From positions 3,472,001 to 3,536,000 of the forward strand of contig NZ_FNRT01000002.1 in assembly GCF_900105585.1 (NCBI RefSeq): DNA of 64,000 nucleotides, in the 5' to 3' direction. Source of the stretch: Nocardioides exalbidus (GTDB lineage: Bacteria > Actinomycetota > Actinomycetes > Propionibacteriales > Nocardioidaceae). This document shows, in pieces, positions 49,121-58,041 of the stretch. The notes beneath the pieces were generated by a model. That model worked only from the letters and a program-made list of their open reading frames with translations. It was not told where the DNA came from and did no database searches. Both the position numbers and the translations under genes were made by a program. The stretch's first letter is position 1. The number at the start of each line of letters is the position of its first letter.

Positions 49121-49151
49121 GGGGGCGGTCGGGTCCAACCCGACCGCCCCC
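49121..49151 (+). terminator. Strong hairpin between livJ and livH
   Basis: Perfect 14-bp GC-rich stem with a 3-nt loop. As livH has no obvious promoter of its own, this probably reduces read-through so that the binding protein is made in excess. Confidence 0.8.
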
Positions 49152-49193
49152 GTTCCATGGCCCGAACCGGGCCACGACCTGGGAGGGTCCTGA

Positions 49194-50165
49194 GTGGACT
49201 TCGATGCCCTGATCAGCGGGTTGGACCGTCACACACTTGACGGCATCACCCGCGGATCCATCTACGCGCTCGTCGCGCTCGGCTACACGATGGTGTACGG
49301 CGTGATGAAGCTGATCAACTTCGCACACTCCGAGGTGTTCATGGTGGGCACCTGGGCGGTGCTCGGCACGTACACCGTGATCGGTGCGACGGCCGGAATG
49401 GGAGCCGGGATGGTCATCGCGGCCACCGTGCTCGCACTGCTGGTGGCCATGCTCGCCTCGGCCGGAACAGCCCTCGCCGTCGAGCGGATCGCCTACCGAC
49501 CGCTCCGCAAGAAGGGCGCTCCGCCGCTCATCTTCCTGATCACCGGCATCGGCTGCTCGATGGTGCTGGTGGAGACCTTCGGCCAGCTGCTGCGGTTCTT
49601 CTTCGGCCAGCCCTTCGGCCGCGTCACGGTCAACATCCCGTCGGTGCTGGAGACCAAGACCCTCTTCACGATCCCCGGCGTCGACCTCGCGGTGAGCAAC
49701 ACGCGCGTGCTGATCATCGTCGGCGCGATCGTGATGATGCTCGCCCTCGACACCTTCGTGAACAAGAGCCGGCTCGGCCGCGGCGTCCGCGCCGTGGCGC
49801 AGGACCCGGACACCGCCTCGCTCATGGGTGTCAACCAGGAGCGCGTCATCATGCTGGTGTTCGTGCTGGGAGGCGCGATGGCCGGTGTGGCCGCGCTGCT
49901 CTACACGGTCCAGTACGACATCACGAAGTTCGACATCGGCTTCATCATCGGGCTGAAGGCCTTCACGGCCGCGGTCCTCGGCGGCATCGGCAACCTGCGT
50001 GGCGCCCTCGTCGGTGGGCTCTTCCTCGGCATCGTCGAGGTCTACGCCTCCGCTGTGTGGGACTCGAGCTGGACCAACGTCTACGCGTTCGTCGTGCTCG
50101 TCGTGGTCCTGATGTTCCGTCCGACCGGCCTGCTGGGTGAGTCCCTCGGAAAGGCACGCGCATGA
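49194..50165 (+). CDS. livH: Branched-chain amino acid ABC permease LivH
   Basis: 323 residues from GTG 49194 with GGGAGGG about 8 nt upstream. About eight TM helices; 'DGITRGSIYALVALGYTMVYG' (core YALVALGYTMVYG) and 'NFAHSEVFMVG' at the start, and 'FTAAVLGGIGNLRGALVGG' (ATPase-coupling loop) near the end, are LivH signatures. It forms half of the membrane pore. The stop overlaps livM as ATGA. Confidence 0.95.
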   Translation: MDFDALISGLDRHTLDGITRGSIYALVALGYTMVYGVMKLINFAHSEVFMVGTWAVLGTYTVIGATAGMGAGMVIAATVLALLVAMLASAGTALAVERIAYRPLRKKGAPPLIFLITGIGCSMVLVETFGQLLRFFFGQPFGRVTVNIPSVLETKTLFTIPGVDLAVSNTRVLIIVGAIVMMLALDTFVNKSRLGRGVRAVAQDPDTASLMGVNQERVIMLVFVLGGAMAGVAALLYTVQYDITKFDIGFIIGLKAFTAAVLGGIGNLRGALVGGLFLGIVEVYASAVWDSSWTNVYAFVVLVVVLMFRPTGLLGESLGKARA

Positions 50166-51301
50166 GTCAGATCACTGCCGCCTACCGCGGCCTCCGGATC
50201 GGCGACCGCTGGGACGGTGCTCCCAAGCCCGTCCGCTGGTTCGTCATGCTGCTGGTGATCGCCTTCGCGTTCTACCTGCCGTACCTCAACGTCCTGCCGT
50301 TCGCCTACATCCGCACCGACCTCACCGCGAGCGGTTCCGACTGGGCGAGCGTGCTGTTCCTCGTCGTCGTCTACATGATCGTGGCGGTCGGCCTCAACGT
50401 CGTGATCGGCCTCGCCGGCCTGCTCGACCTCGGCTACGTCGGCTTCTACGCCCTCGGCGCCTACTCGGTCGCCCTGTTCGGGTCGACCAACTCCCCGGTC
50501 GTCCAGGCGATGCAGAGCAAGTTCGGGTTCTCGGAGGAGTGGGCGGTCCCGTTCGCGATCTGCATCCCGATCGCGATCGTGATGTCCCTGATCGCCGGCG
50601 TGCTGCTCGGTGCGCCGACGCTGCGCCTGCGCGGTGACTACCTCGCGATCGTCACGCTCGGGTTCGGCGAGATCATCCGCATCACCGCGCGCAACCTGGA
50701 CAACGTCACCAACGGTGCCACGGGCATCATCGGTGTCCCGGTGCCTCCCGGCCCGGAGATCGACGGTCGCTCGTTCTTCAACACGATCGACGCGGAGCGC
50801 TGGTACTGGCTGGCCCTGACGATCCTGATCCTGATCATCTTCCTGGCTCGTCGCCTGGAGAACAGCCGTGTCGGCCGTGCCTGGCTGGCCATCCGCGAGG
50901 ACGAGGACGCCGCTGCCGTCATGGGCGTCGCCGGCTTCAAGTTCAAGCTGTGGGCGTTCGCCATCGGCGCCACCCTGGGTGGCCTCGCCGGGCTGCTGTT
51001 CGGCTCGAAGCAGCAGTACGTCGAGCCCAACGCGTTCATGGTCCAGCTGTCGTTCCTCTTCGTGGCCATGGTCGTCATCGGAGGCTCGGGCAACATCTTC
51101 GGTGCCCTCCTCGGTGCCTTCCTGCTCACCTACCTCCCCGAGCGCTTCCGCGAGTTCGTCGACTGGCGCCCGTTCGCGTTCGGCGTCGCGCTGGTGGCCG
51201 TGATGATCCTGCGACCGCAGGGTCTGGCCCCCAGCAGGAGAAGGGCCAGGGAGTTCGAGGATCGACGCCACGAGGCGGAGGAGGCGGCAGCAGATGCCTG
51301 A
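50162..51301 (+). CDS. livM: Branched-chain amino acid ABC permease LivM
   Basis: 379 residues. An N-terminal extension is followed by about ten TM segments, with 'YMIVAVGLNVVIGLAGLLDLG' (core GLNVVIGLAGLLDLG), 'TLRLRGDYLAIVTLGFGEII' and 'VVIGGSGNIFGALLGA' typical of LivM. The last 30 residues are highly charged and cytoplasmic. It pairs with LivH. It overlaps livG by 8 bp. Confidence 0.95.
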   Translation: MSQITAAYRGLRIGDRWDGAPKPVRWFVMLLVIAFAFYLPYLNVLPFAYIRTDLTASGSDWASVLFLVVVYMIVAVGLNVVIGLAGLLDLGYVGFYALGAYSVALFGSTNSPVVQAMQSKFGFSEEWAVPFAICIPIAIVMSLIAGVLLGAPTLRLRGDYLAIVTLGFGEIIRITARNLDNVTNGATGIIGVPVPPGPEIDGRSFFNTIDAERWYWLALTILILIIFLARRLENSRVGRAWLAIREDEDAAAVMGVAGFKFKLWAFAIGATLGGLAGLLFGSKQQYVEPNAFMVQLSFLFVAMVVIGGSGNIFGALLGAFLLTYLPERFREFVDWRPFAFGVALVAVMILRPQGLAPSRRRAREFEDRRHEAEEAAADA

Positions 51302-52241
51302 CCACAAGACCGAAGGTGCCGTCGAGGACCAGGTGGTGCTCAAGGACACCTCCAACCACGAGGCGATCGAGATCGAGACGTCCGGGCCCGAGGGCAGCGT
51401 GCTGCTCGAGGTCGACCATGTCACCCTCCGCTTCGGCGGTGTCGTGGCGCTCAACGACGTCAACTTCCAGATCCGCCGCGGAGAGATCCTCGGCCTGATC
51501 GGCCCCAACGGCGCGGGCAAGACGACCTGCTTCAACGCGATGACGGGCGTCTACACCCCCACCGAGGGCAAGATCCGGTTCAAGGGCAAGGAGATCGCGG
51601 GGACCAAGCCCCACAAGATCAACCACCTCGGCATCGCGCGCACGTTCCAGAACATCCGGCTCTTCCCGGAGATGTCGGCCATGGAGAACGTCATGGTGGG
51701 CTGCGACGCCCGCCACAAGACGAGCGTGCCCGGCGTGCTGTTCCGCCTGTACCGGGTGCGCCCGTCGGAGGAGGAGCTGCCCGAGAGCGGCATCCGTCGC
51801 AGCTTCGCCAAGGTGTTCGGCATCAGCCGCCACACCCTCGAGGAGCGCGCCGGTCGCCGTCGCTCGATGGAGCTGCTGCGCTTCGTCGGCATCGCCGACC
51901 GGGCCCACGAGCTGGCGCGCAACCTGCCCTACGGCTACCAGCGCCGCCTGGAGATCGCTCGTGCCCTGGCCACCGAGCCGGAGCTGATCTGCCTCGACGA
52001 GCCGGCTGCCGGCTTCAACCCGGCGGAGAAGGAGGACCTCATGGGCCTCATCCGCCGGATCCGCGACCTGGGGCACACGGTCCTGGTCATCGAGCACGAC
52101 ATGAAGCTGGTCCTCGGCGTGACCGACCGGATCGTCGTCCTCGAGTTCGGCCAGAAGATCGCCGAGGGCACGCCCGACGAGGTCGCCCGCAACCCGAAGG
52201 TCATCGCCGCCTACCTGGGAGAGCCCGACGATGCTGCTTGA
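51294..52241 (+). CDS. livG: Branched-chain amino acid ABC ATPase LivG
   Basis: 315 residues. Walker A GPNGAGKTT, Q-loop 'ARTFQNIRLFPEM', signature 'LPYGYQRRLEIARAL' (divergent LSGGQ, as usual for LivG), Walker B 'LICLDEPAAGFNP' and H-switch 'VLVIEHDMKLV'. An N-terminal extension of about 38 acidic residues precedes the ABC fold, longer than in E. coli LivG. It overlaps livF by 11 bp. Confidence 0.95.
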   Translation: MPDHKTEGAVEDQVVLKDTSNHEAIEIETSGPEGSVLLEVDHVTLRFGGVVALNDVNFQIRRGEILGLIGPNGAGKTTCFNAMTGVYTPTEGKIRFKGKEIAGTKPHKINHLGIARTFQNIRLFPEMSAMENVMVGCDARHKTSVPGVLFRLYRVRPSEEELPESGIRRSFAKVFGISRHTLEERAGRRRSMELLRFVGIADRAHELARNLPYGYQRRLEIARALATEPELICLDEPAAGFNPAEKEDLMGLIRRIRDLGHTVLVIEHDMKLVLGVTDRIVVLEFGQKIAEGTPDEVARNPKVIAAYLGEPDDAA

Positions 52242-52941
52242 GATGAAGGACGCCGTTCTCAACTACGGCAAGATCGAGGCCCTCCACGGGATCACGGTCG
52301 AGGTCAACGAGGGTGAGGTCGTCTCCCTGATCGGCGCCAACGGCGCCGGGAAGACCTCCACCATGCGGGCGCTGTCCGGCGTGCGCGGGCTCGCGGCCGG
52401 CACCGTGTTCTTCGACGGAGAGGACGTCACGAAGCTGCGGGCGGACCAGCGCCTGCGCAAGGGCCTGGTCCTGTGCCCCGAGGGCCGCGGGATCTTCCCG
52501 GGCATGTCGGTCACCGAGAACCTCAACATGGGGGCGTACACCCGCAAGGACAAGGGGGCCATCGACGAGGACTACGACCGCGTCTTCGGCCTGTTCCCGC
52601 GCCTCCTCGAGCGCAAGAAGCAGATCGCAGGCACGATGTCGGGCGGTGAGCAGCAGATGCTCGCCATCGGCCGCGCGCTGATGTCGCGACCCAAGCTGCT
52701 GATGCTCGACGAGCCCTCGATGGGCCTCGCGCCGATGCTGATCCAGCAGATCTTCGACATCATCACCGAGATCTCGCAGCAGGGCACGACGATCCTGGTC
52801 GTCGAGCAGAACGCCAAGCAGGCGCTCTCGCGCAGCGACCGGGCCTACGTCCTCGAGACGGGCAACATCGTCAAGACCGGCTCGGGTGCCGAGCTGCTCG
52901 ACGACCCGTCGGTGCGCGAGGCGTACCTCGGCGTCGCCTGA
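52231..52941 (+). CDS. livF: Branched-chain amino acid ABC ATPase LivF
   Basis: 236 residues. Walker A GANGAGKTS, 'LCPEGRGIFPGMSVTENL' (LivF hallmark), signature 'MSGGEQQMLAIGRAL', Walker B 'LLMLDEPSMGLAP' and 'ILVVEQNAKQAL'. It forms the ATPase heterodimer with LivG and ends the operon. No terminator is evident after it. Confidence 0.95.
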   Translation: MLLEMKDAVLNYGKIEALHGITVEVNEGEVVSLIGANGAGKTSTMRALSGVRGLAAGTVFFDGEDVTKLRADQRLRKGLVLCPEGRGIFPGMSVTENLNMGAYTRKDKGAIDEDYDRVFGLFPRLLERKKQIAGTMSGGEQQMLAIGRALMSRPKLLMLDEPSMGLAPMLIQQIFDIITEISQQGTTILVVEQNAKQALSRSDRAYVLETGNIVKTGSGAELLDDPSVREAYLGVA

Positions 52942-52969
52942 AGGCATGGCGGGATGAGGGACCGGGCGA

Positions 52970-52975
52970 TAGTCT
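52970..52975 (+). promoter_or_regulatory. -10 hexamer of the uORF/GNAT transcript
   Basis: TAGTCT, 6 nt before GTG 52982. Confidence 0.55.
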
Positions 52976-52981
52976 CGCCCG

Positions 52982-53047
52982 GTGGTGGTGCCGCATCGAG
53001 TCGGCTGGGGGCCACTGTCGGTGCTCGAGGAAGTGGTGGGTCGATGA
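52982..53047 (+). CDS. Predicted leaderless 21-codon upstream ORF
   Basis: A GTG at the predicted transcription start opens a 21-codon ORF (begins with three GTG codons; contains HRVGWGPLSVLEEVVGR) whose TGA overlaps the GNAT ATG as ATGA. Translation of it would deliver ribosomes to the GNAT start, which has only a modest GTGGTGGG element. The peptide matches no known family. Confidence 0.4.
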   Translation: MVVPHRVGWGPLSVLEEVVGR

Positions 53048-53613
53048 GTCGGACGCCGGTGACCGTACGCGCAGCGGGACCGTCGGACGTCGCGCAGCTG
53101 CGTGACCTCTGGTGCGACATCCTGCGCAAGGGGAGTCTCGACGAGCAGCTCGCCGACGTGACCCGGGTGGTCACGACGGCGGCCGCTCGCGAGGACCAGT
53201 GCGTGGCCGTCGCCGAGATCGACGGCGAGGTCGCGGGCGCGGTCTACCTCGAGGCCTCGACCTTCACCCCGCTCAACCTCGAGCCCGCCGTGCTCGCGGT
53301 GTCGCCCCACGTCTTCCAGCGGTTCCGCCGCAAGGGCGTCGGGAGCGCACTGATGGAGGTGGCGTGCCGCTTCGCCGAGCAGCACGGCATCAGCCACGTC
53401 CAGACCGCGGCGGCCGCCGAGGCCCGCGACGCGAACCGCTTCATGGCCCGGCTCTCGTTCGCCCCGCAGGCGACCCTGCGCGCGGCCACCACCAGCGCGG
53501 TGCGAGCCCGCCTGCCCCAGTCGCGCCAGGTCACTCCGGCCGCGACCAGCAAGCAGCGCATCGACCGGGTCCTCGCGGCCCGGCGGATCCGGCGCGAGCG
53601 CGTCCCGGGCTGA
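53044..53613 (+). CDS. GNAT family N-acetyltransferase
   Basis: 189 residues from ATG 53044. The GNAT fold runs from 'VTVRAAGPSDVAQLRDLW' through 'QFRRKGVGSALMEVACRFA'-like motif A, seen as 'RRKGVGSALMEVACRFAEQH' (acetyl-CoA pyrophosphate loop RKGVGSA). The C-terminal 40 residues are basic ('RQVTPAATSKQRIDRVLAAR'), perhaps for nucleic-acid or acidic partner binding. Substrate unknown. Reading upstream in frame to 52954 would start before the predicted promoter and is not favoured. Confidence 0.8.
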   Translation: MSRTPVTVRAAGPSDVAQLRDLWCDILRKGSLDEQLADVTRVVTTAAAREDQCVAVAEIDGEVAGAVYLEASTFTPLNLEPAVLAVSPHVFQRFRRKGVGSALMEVACRFAEQHGISHVQTAAAAEARDANRFMARLSFAPQATLRAATTSAVRARLPQSRQVTPAATSKQRIDRVLAARRIRRERVPG

Positions 53614-53629
53614 CGGCTGCCGCTCGTCC

Positions 53630-54067
53630 CTACTGGGGCATCGGCACCAGTGCGCACGTGATGCGCGAGGTGCAGACGCGCTTGCCGCGCTCGTCGGTGA
53701 TGACGATCTCGTAGGACGTCGACGAGCGTCCCAGGTGGACGGCCGTCGCGGTCGCGGTGACCGTCCCGCTCGTGGCCGAGCGGTGGTGCGTGGCGTTGAT
53801 GTCCACGCCCACGGCGATCTTGTCGGGATGGGCGTGGATCGCCGAGCCGACGGACCCGAGCGTCTCGGCGAGGACGACCGAGGCTCCGCCGTGCAGCAGG
53901 CCGAACGGCTGGGTGTTGCCCTCGACCGGCATCGTGGCGACGAGTCGCTCGGCGGAGATCTCGACGAGCTCGATGCCCATCTTCTCGTTGAGCCGGCCCA
54001 TGCCCTGCGGCATGTAGGCGAGGAACTCCTCGATGCTGAGGTCGGCGAGGCTCTCGGGTGTGCTCAT
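53630..54067 (-). CDS. PaaI-type hotdog thioesterase
   Basis: 145 residues from ATG 54067. A single hotdog domain with 'NTQPFGLLHGGASVVLAETLG' (core PFGLLHGGASVVLAE, the catalytic loop) and 'GVDINATHHRSATSGTVTA'. It resembles the EntH/YbdB-YdiI hydroxybenzoyl/hydroxynaphthoyl-CoA thioesterases. In some actinobacteria such a gene beside polA is conserved; specific substrate unknown. It is divergent from polA with 41 bp between start codons. Confidence 0.87.
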   Translation of the reverse strand: MSTPESLADLSIEEFLAYMPQGMGRLNEKMGIELVEISAERLVATMPVEGNTQPFGLLHGGASVVLAETLGSVGSAIHAHPDKIAVGVDINATHHRSATSGTVTATATAVHLGRSSTSYEIVITDERGKRVCTSRITCALVPMPQ

Positions 54068-54073
54068 GCGGCC

Positions 54074-54079
54074 ATTCTG
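54074..54079 (-). promoter_or_regulatory. Candidate leaderless -10 for the thioesterase
   Basis: Minus-strand CAGAAT, 6 nt before ATG 54067. Confidence 0.45.
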
Positions 54080-54096
54080 CTGTCGGTGGCGACCGA

Positions 54097-54102
54097 TAGA
54101 GT
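54097..54102 (+). promoter_or_regulatory. Leaderless -10 for polA
   Basis: TAGAGT, 6 nt before GTG 54109. Confidence 0.55.
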
Positions 54103-54108
54103 CGGCGG

Positions 54109-56811
54109 GTGCCCGAGACGAGTGAGACCACACGGCCCCGCCTCCTGCTGCTGGACGGCCACTCCCTGGCCTACCGCGCGTTCTACGCCCTCCCGGTGGA
54201 GAACTTCGCGACCGCCACCGGCCAGCACACCAACGCGGTCTACGGCTTCACCTCGATGCTGGTCAACGTCCTGCGCGACGAGGTCCCGACCCACGTCGCC
54301 GTGGCCTTCGACCGGTCGCGCCAGACCTTCCGGCTCGAGCAGTACTCCGACTACAAGGCCAAGCGCAACAAGACCCCCGACGAGTTCGGCAGCCAGCTCC
54401 CGCTGATCCGCCGCGTGCTCGACGCGCTGGCCATCAAGCACCTCGACCTCGAGGGCTACGAGGCCGACGACATCATCGCCACGCTCGTCACCGAGGGCCT
54501 CGCCGCGGGGATGGAGGTGCTGATCCTCACCGGAGACCGTGACTCCATCCAGCTGGTCACCGACAGCTCCACCGTGCTCTACCCGATGCAGGGCGTGAGC
54601 AACCTCGCCCGCCTCACGCCGGCCGCCGTGGAGGAGAAGTACGGCGTGCCCCCGCACCGCTATCCCGAGCTCGCCGCGATCGTGGGGGAGACCTCCGACA
54701 ACCTGCCGGGCGTCCCCGGCGTCGGCCCCGGCTTCGCCGCCCGCTGGATCAACCAGTACGACGGCCTCGACAACGTGATCGCCCGCGCCGACGAGATCAC
54801 CGGCAAGAAGGGCGAGGCGCTGCGCGAGCACCTCGGCGACGTCATCCGCAACCGACAGCTCAACGCGCTCGTGCGCGACCTGTCGCTCGACCTCGCCCCG
54901 GCCGACCTCGGCCGTCAGCCGTGGGACCGCACCGCCGGCCTCGAGCTGCTCGACGAGCTCGAGTTCCGCGGCGAGCTCCGCACGCGCCTGCTCGACACCA
55001 TCGACCCGGAGCCCGTCGACACGGTGGAGGCCGAGTCGGGCTTCGAGCTCGACGGCCGCCGCCTCGCCGACGGCGAGGCTGCCGCGTGGCTCGAGGAGCA
55101 CGCGCCCGCCGGCACCCGTGTCGGTGTGGCCGTGCAGGGCACCTGGCGCGCGGGCACCGGGGAGGTGCACTCGCTGGCCGTGGCGACCGGTGACGGTCAG
55201 GCGGCGTGGATCGACGCGACCGACCTGGGCCCGGCCGACGACGCGGCCGTCGCCGCGTGGCTGGCCGACGCCGACCGCCCGAAGGCCCTCCACGACGCCA
55301 ACGGCCCGAGCCTCGCCCTCGCCGCCCGCGGCTGGGAGCTCGCCGGGCTCGAGGTCGACACGGCGTTGGCCGCCTACCTGGTCCAGCCCGACCAACGCTC
55401 CTACGCGCTGGCCGACCTCGCCCTGCGCTATCTCAAGCGCGAGCTCCGCCAGGACTCCAGCGACGCCGAGCAGTTGACCCTCGACGCCCTCGACGACACG
55501 ACGGCCAGCGACACCGCGATGCTCACCGCACGCGCCGTGCTCGACCTCGCCGACTCCCTCGACCTCGCGGTGGAGGAGCACGGCGGCACCCAGCTGCTCC
55601 GCGACGTCGAGCTGCCCCTCATCGGGACGCTCGTGCGGATGGAGCAGGTCGGCATCGCGGTCGACACCGACTACCTCGAGGGCCTCGAGTCCGAGTTCGG
55701 CGAGCAGGTCCGCACAGCGGCCAACGACGCCTACGACGTGATCGGCAAGGAGATCAACCTCGGCTCGCCGAAGCAGCTCCAGGTCGTGCTGTTCGAGGAG
55801 CTCGACATGCCGAAGACCAAGCGCACCAAGACCGGCTACACCACCGACGCCGACGCGCTGCAGCAGCTCTTCGAGAAGACCGAGCACCCGTTCCTGCAGC
55901 ACCTCCTGCGCCACCGCGACGTCATCCGGCTGCGCCAGACGGTCGAGGGCCTGCTCAAGACGGTGGCCTCCGACGGCCGCATCCACACGACCTACAACCA
56001 GATCATCGCGGCGACCGGCCGCCTCTCCAGCACCGACCCCAACCTGCAGAACATCCCGATCCGCACCGAGGCGGGCCGCCGCATCCGCGAGGCCTTCGTC
56101 GTGGGCGAGGGCAACGAGTCGCTGATGACCGCCGACTACAGCCAGGTCGAGATGCGGATCATGGCGCACCTCTCGGAGGACGCGCTCCTCATCGAGGCGT
56201 TCCGCTCCGGGCAGGACTTCCACTCCATCACAGCCGCGCGGGTGTTCGGCGTCGACGCCGCCGACGTGAGCATCGAGCAGCGCGCGAAGATCAAGGCGAT
56301 GAACTACGGCCTCGCCTACGGTCTCTCCGCCTTCGGGCTCTCCCAGCAGCTGCGCATCAGCACGAGCGAGGCGGCCGGGCTGATGGAGGAGTACTTCGAG
56401 ACCTTCGGAGGAGTGCGCGACTACCTCGGTGGGATCGTCGACGAGGCCCGCCGGTCGAGCTTCACCGAGACGATCCTCGGCCGCCGGCGCTACCTGCCCG
56501 ACCTGACCAGCGACAACCGCCAGCGCCGCGAGACCGCCGAGCGGATGGCGCTCAACGCGCCGATCCAGGGCTCGGCCGCCGACCTGGTGAAGGTCGCGAT
56601 GCTCGGCGTCGAGCGTGCGCTCGTCGCCCAGGGCCTCAGGTCGCGGATGCTGCTCCAGGTCCACGACGAGCTCGTGTTCGAGGTCGCGCCGGGAGAGGGC
56701 GACGCGCTCGCCGAGCTGGTGCGCACCGAGATGGGACGCGCGGCCGACCTGGCCGTTCCGCTCGACGTGTCAATCGGCACCGGGCGCAGCTGGCACGACG
56801 CCGCCCACTGA
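54109..56811 (+). CDS. polA: DNA polymerase I
   Basis: 900 residues from GTG 54109. 5'-3' exonuclease domain about 8-285 ('LLLLDGHSLAYRAFYALPVE', 'LEGYEADDIIATL'); a degenerate 3'-5' exonuclease domain about 310-500 without the DxE metal motif; polymerase domain from about 520 with motif A 'TADYSQVEMRIMAHLS' (Asp near 675), motif B 'RAKIKAMNYGLAYG' (near 725) and motif C 'QVHDELVFEV' (Asp near 853). It fills gaps and removes RNA primers. Lack of proofreading residues matches other actinobacterial PolA. The 3' end overlaps the convergent flippase gene by 42 bp. Confidence 0.97.
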   Translation: MPETSETTRPRLLLLDGHSLAYRAFYALPVENFATATGQHTNAVYGFTSMLVNVLRDEVPTHVAVAFDRSRQTFRLEQYSDYKAKRNKTPDEFGSQLPLIRRVLDALAIKHLDLEGYEADDIIATLVTEGLAAGMEVLILTGDRDSIQLVTDSSTVLYPMQGVSNLARLTPAAVEEKYGVPPHRYPELAAIVGETSDNLPGVPGVGPGFAARWINQYDGLDNVIARADEITGKKGEALREHLGDVIRNRQLNALVRDLSLDLAPADLGRQPWDRTAGLELLDELEFRGELRTRLLDTIDPEPVDTVEAESGFELDGRRLADGEAAAWLEEHAPAGTRVGVAVQGTWRAGTGEVHSLAVATGDGQAAWIDATDLGPADDAAVAAWLADADRPKALHDANGPSLALAARGWELAGLEVDTALAAYLVQPDQRSYALADLALRYLKRELRQDSSDAEQLTLDALDDTTASDTAMLTARAVLDLADSLDLAVEEHGGTQLLRDVELPLIGTLVRMEQVGIAVDTDYLEGLESEFGEQVRTAANDAYDVIGKEINLGSPKQLQVVLFEELDMPKTKRTKTGYTTDADALQQLFEKTEHPFLQHLLRHRDVIRLRQTVEGLLKTVASDGRIHTTYNQIIAATGRLSSTDPNLQNIPIRTEAGRRIREAFVVGEGNESLMTADYSQVEMRIMAHLSEDALLIEAFRSGQDFHSITAARVFGVDAADVSIEQRAKIKAMNYGLAYGLSAFGLSQQLRISTSEAAGLMEEYFETFGGVRDYLGGIVDEARRSSFTETILGRRRYLPDLTSDNRQRRETAERMALNAPIQGSAADLVKVAMLGVERALVAQGLRSRMLLQVHDELVFEVAPGEGDALAELVRTEMGRAADLAVPLDVSIGTGRSWHDAAH

Positions 56812-58041
56812 TCCGGCGTCCGCGGGCACGTCCGCGCGGAGGCTGGTCACCACGAGTGCCCCGGTCAGGACCGTGGCGACGGTGATCATCACCGCCAGGA
56901 GCTGGGTCGGGCCGGTGGTCCGTGATCCCGCGACGACGCACACGACGAGCGCCACCCAGACCAGCACGATCGAGCGCCGGCCCCGGCGGGCGAGGGTGGC
57001 GTACACCAGCAGCTGGGTGATCGACAGGAGCGTGCCCAGGACCGCGAACAGCCACAGGTGGTCCTCGACGGCGGCGAGCTTCTCGCTGTGGAGCAGGTCG
57101 GCGGCGACGCCGGCGAGCAGGACCACGCCGAGCGTGCACGCGGCTCCGAGCCCGACGATGGCGGTGGTGCCGCGGACGACCGCGCGGCGGCGCTCGTGGG
57201 AGGTCGCCAGCGACGGGAACATCACGATCACGACGAACTGCGGCAGGTAGAGCATGATCTTCGCGACCAGGAGGCCGACGGCGTAGAGGCCGGAGGCGTG
57301 GTCGCTCAGCACGTGCCGGGCGACCACGATGTCGACGTTGGCCAGCGCGAAGAAGGCCAGCAGGGCCTGCGCGCTGTTTAGGGACTCACGCAGCACCGAG
57401 CGACCGTCGGGCGCGGCCACCGAACCCGCGGCGTCCTCGTCCGTGCGCGGGCGGCGCAGCACCCACCACCCGTAGAACGCTGGAGCGACGTAGCCCAGGC
57501 CGCTCCCGAAGAGCGCCACGCTCTCGTCCGGCCAGACCCACAGGAGCACGAGACCCGCGATGCGGGGGATGCCCGCCAGCACGTAGAGCCAGGACAGCTC
57601 GGCCCACCGCTTCTCGCCCTGGAGGATGCCGACGTGCGCACCCATCACGGTGGTCGGCGCGGCCAGTGCGGCGAGCACCAGCGCGGGCACCAGGGAGTCG
57701 AGCTGGAGCAGCCAGACCACGGCGGGGGACAGCACCACGAGTGCACCGCCGACGGCCAGTGCGGTGCCATAGGCGACCCGCAGGATGACGTGCTCGATGG
57801 CACCGACGGATGCGGGCTCGGCGACGATCCGCCGCGCGGCCGTGGCCTGGAGGCCCATGTTGACGACCGAGATCACCATCAGGAGGTTGAGCAGCGCGAA
57901 GAAGGCGCCGTAGTCGGCCGTGCCGAGGATGCCGGCCGCGACGATGGTGAAGCCGAAGGTGCACGCGTTCATGACCGCGGTGCCGACGACGATCCCGCCG
58001 CCCCCACCGAGGAAGCGGCGCACGGACGCGAGCACGCTCAT
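56770..58041 (-). CDS. Polysaccharide flippase-like membrane protein 1
   Basis: 423 residues, ATG 58041, overlapping the upstream paralogue by ATGA. About 12 TM segments with little between them. The opening 'TAVMNACTFGFTIVAAGILG' followed by 'DYGAFFALLNLLMV' and the 'QATAARRI' loop are typical of Wzx-like proteins of the MOP/MATE superfamily, which flip lipid-linked oligosaccharides. The C-terminal tail is Gly/Ala/Pro-rich. Paralogous to the next gene. Confidence 0.82.
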   Translation of the reverse strand: MSVLASVRRFLGGGGGIVVGTAVMNACTFGFTIVAAGILGTADYGAFFALLNLLMVISVVNMGLQATAARRIVAEPASVGAIEHVILRVAYGTALAVGGALVVLSPAVVWLLQLDSLVPALVLAALAAPTTVMGAHVGILQGEKRWAELSWLYVLAGIPRIAGLVLLWVWPDESVALFGSGLGYVAPAFYGWWVLRRPRTDEDAAGSVAAPDGRSVLRESLNSAQALLAFFALANVDIVVARHVLSDHASGLYAVGLLVAKIMLYLPQFVVIVMFPSLATSHERRRAVVRGTTAIVGLGAACTLGVVLLAGVAADLLHSEKLAAVEDHLWLFAVLGTLLSITQLLVYATLARRGRRSIVLVWVALVVCVVAGSRTTGPTQLLAVMITVATVLTGALVVTSLRADVPADAGSVGGVVPAAPGAD

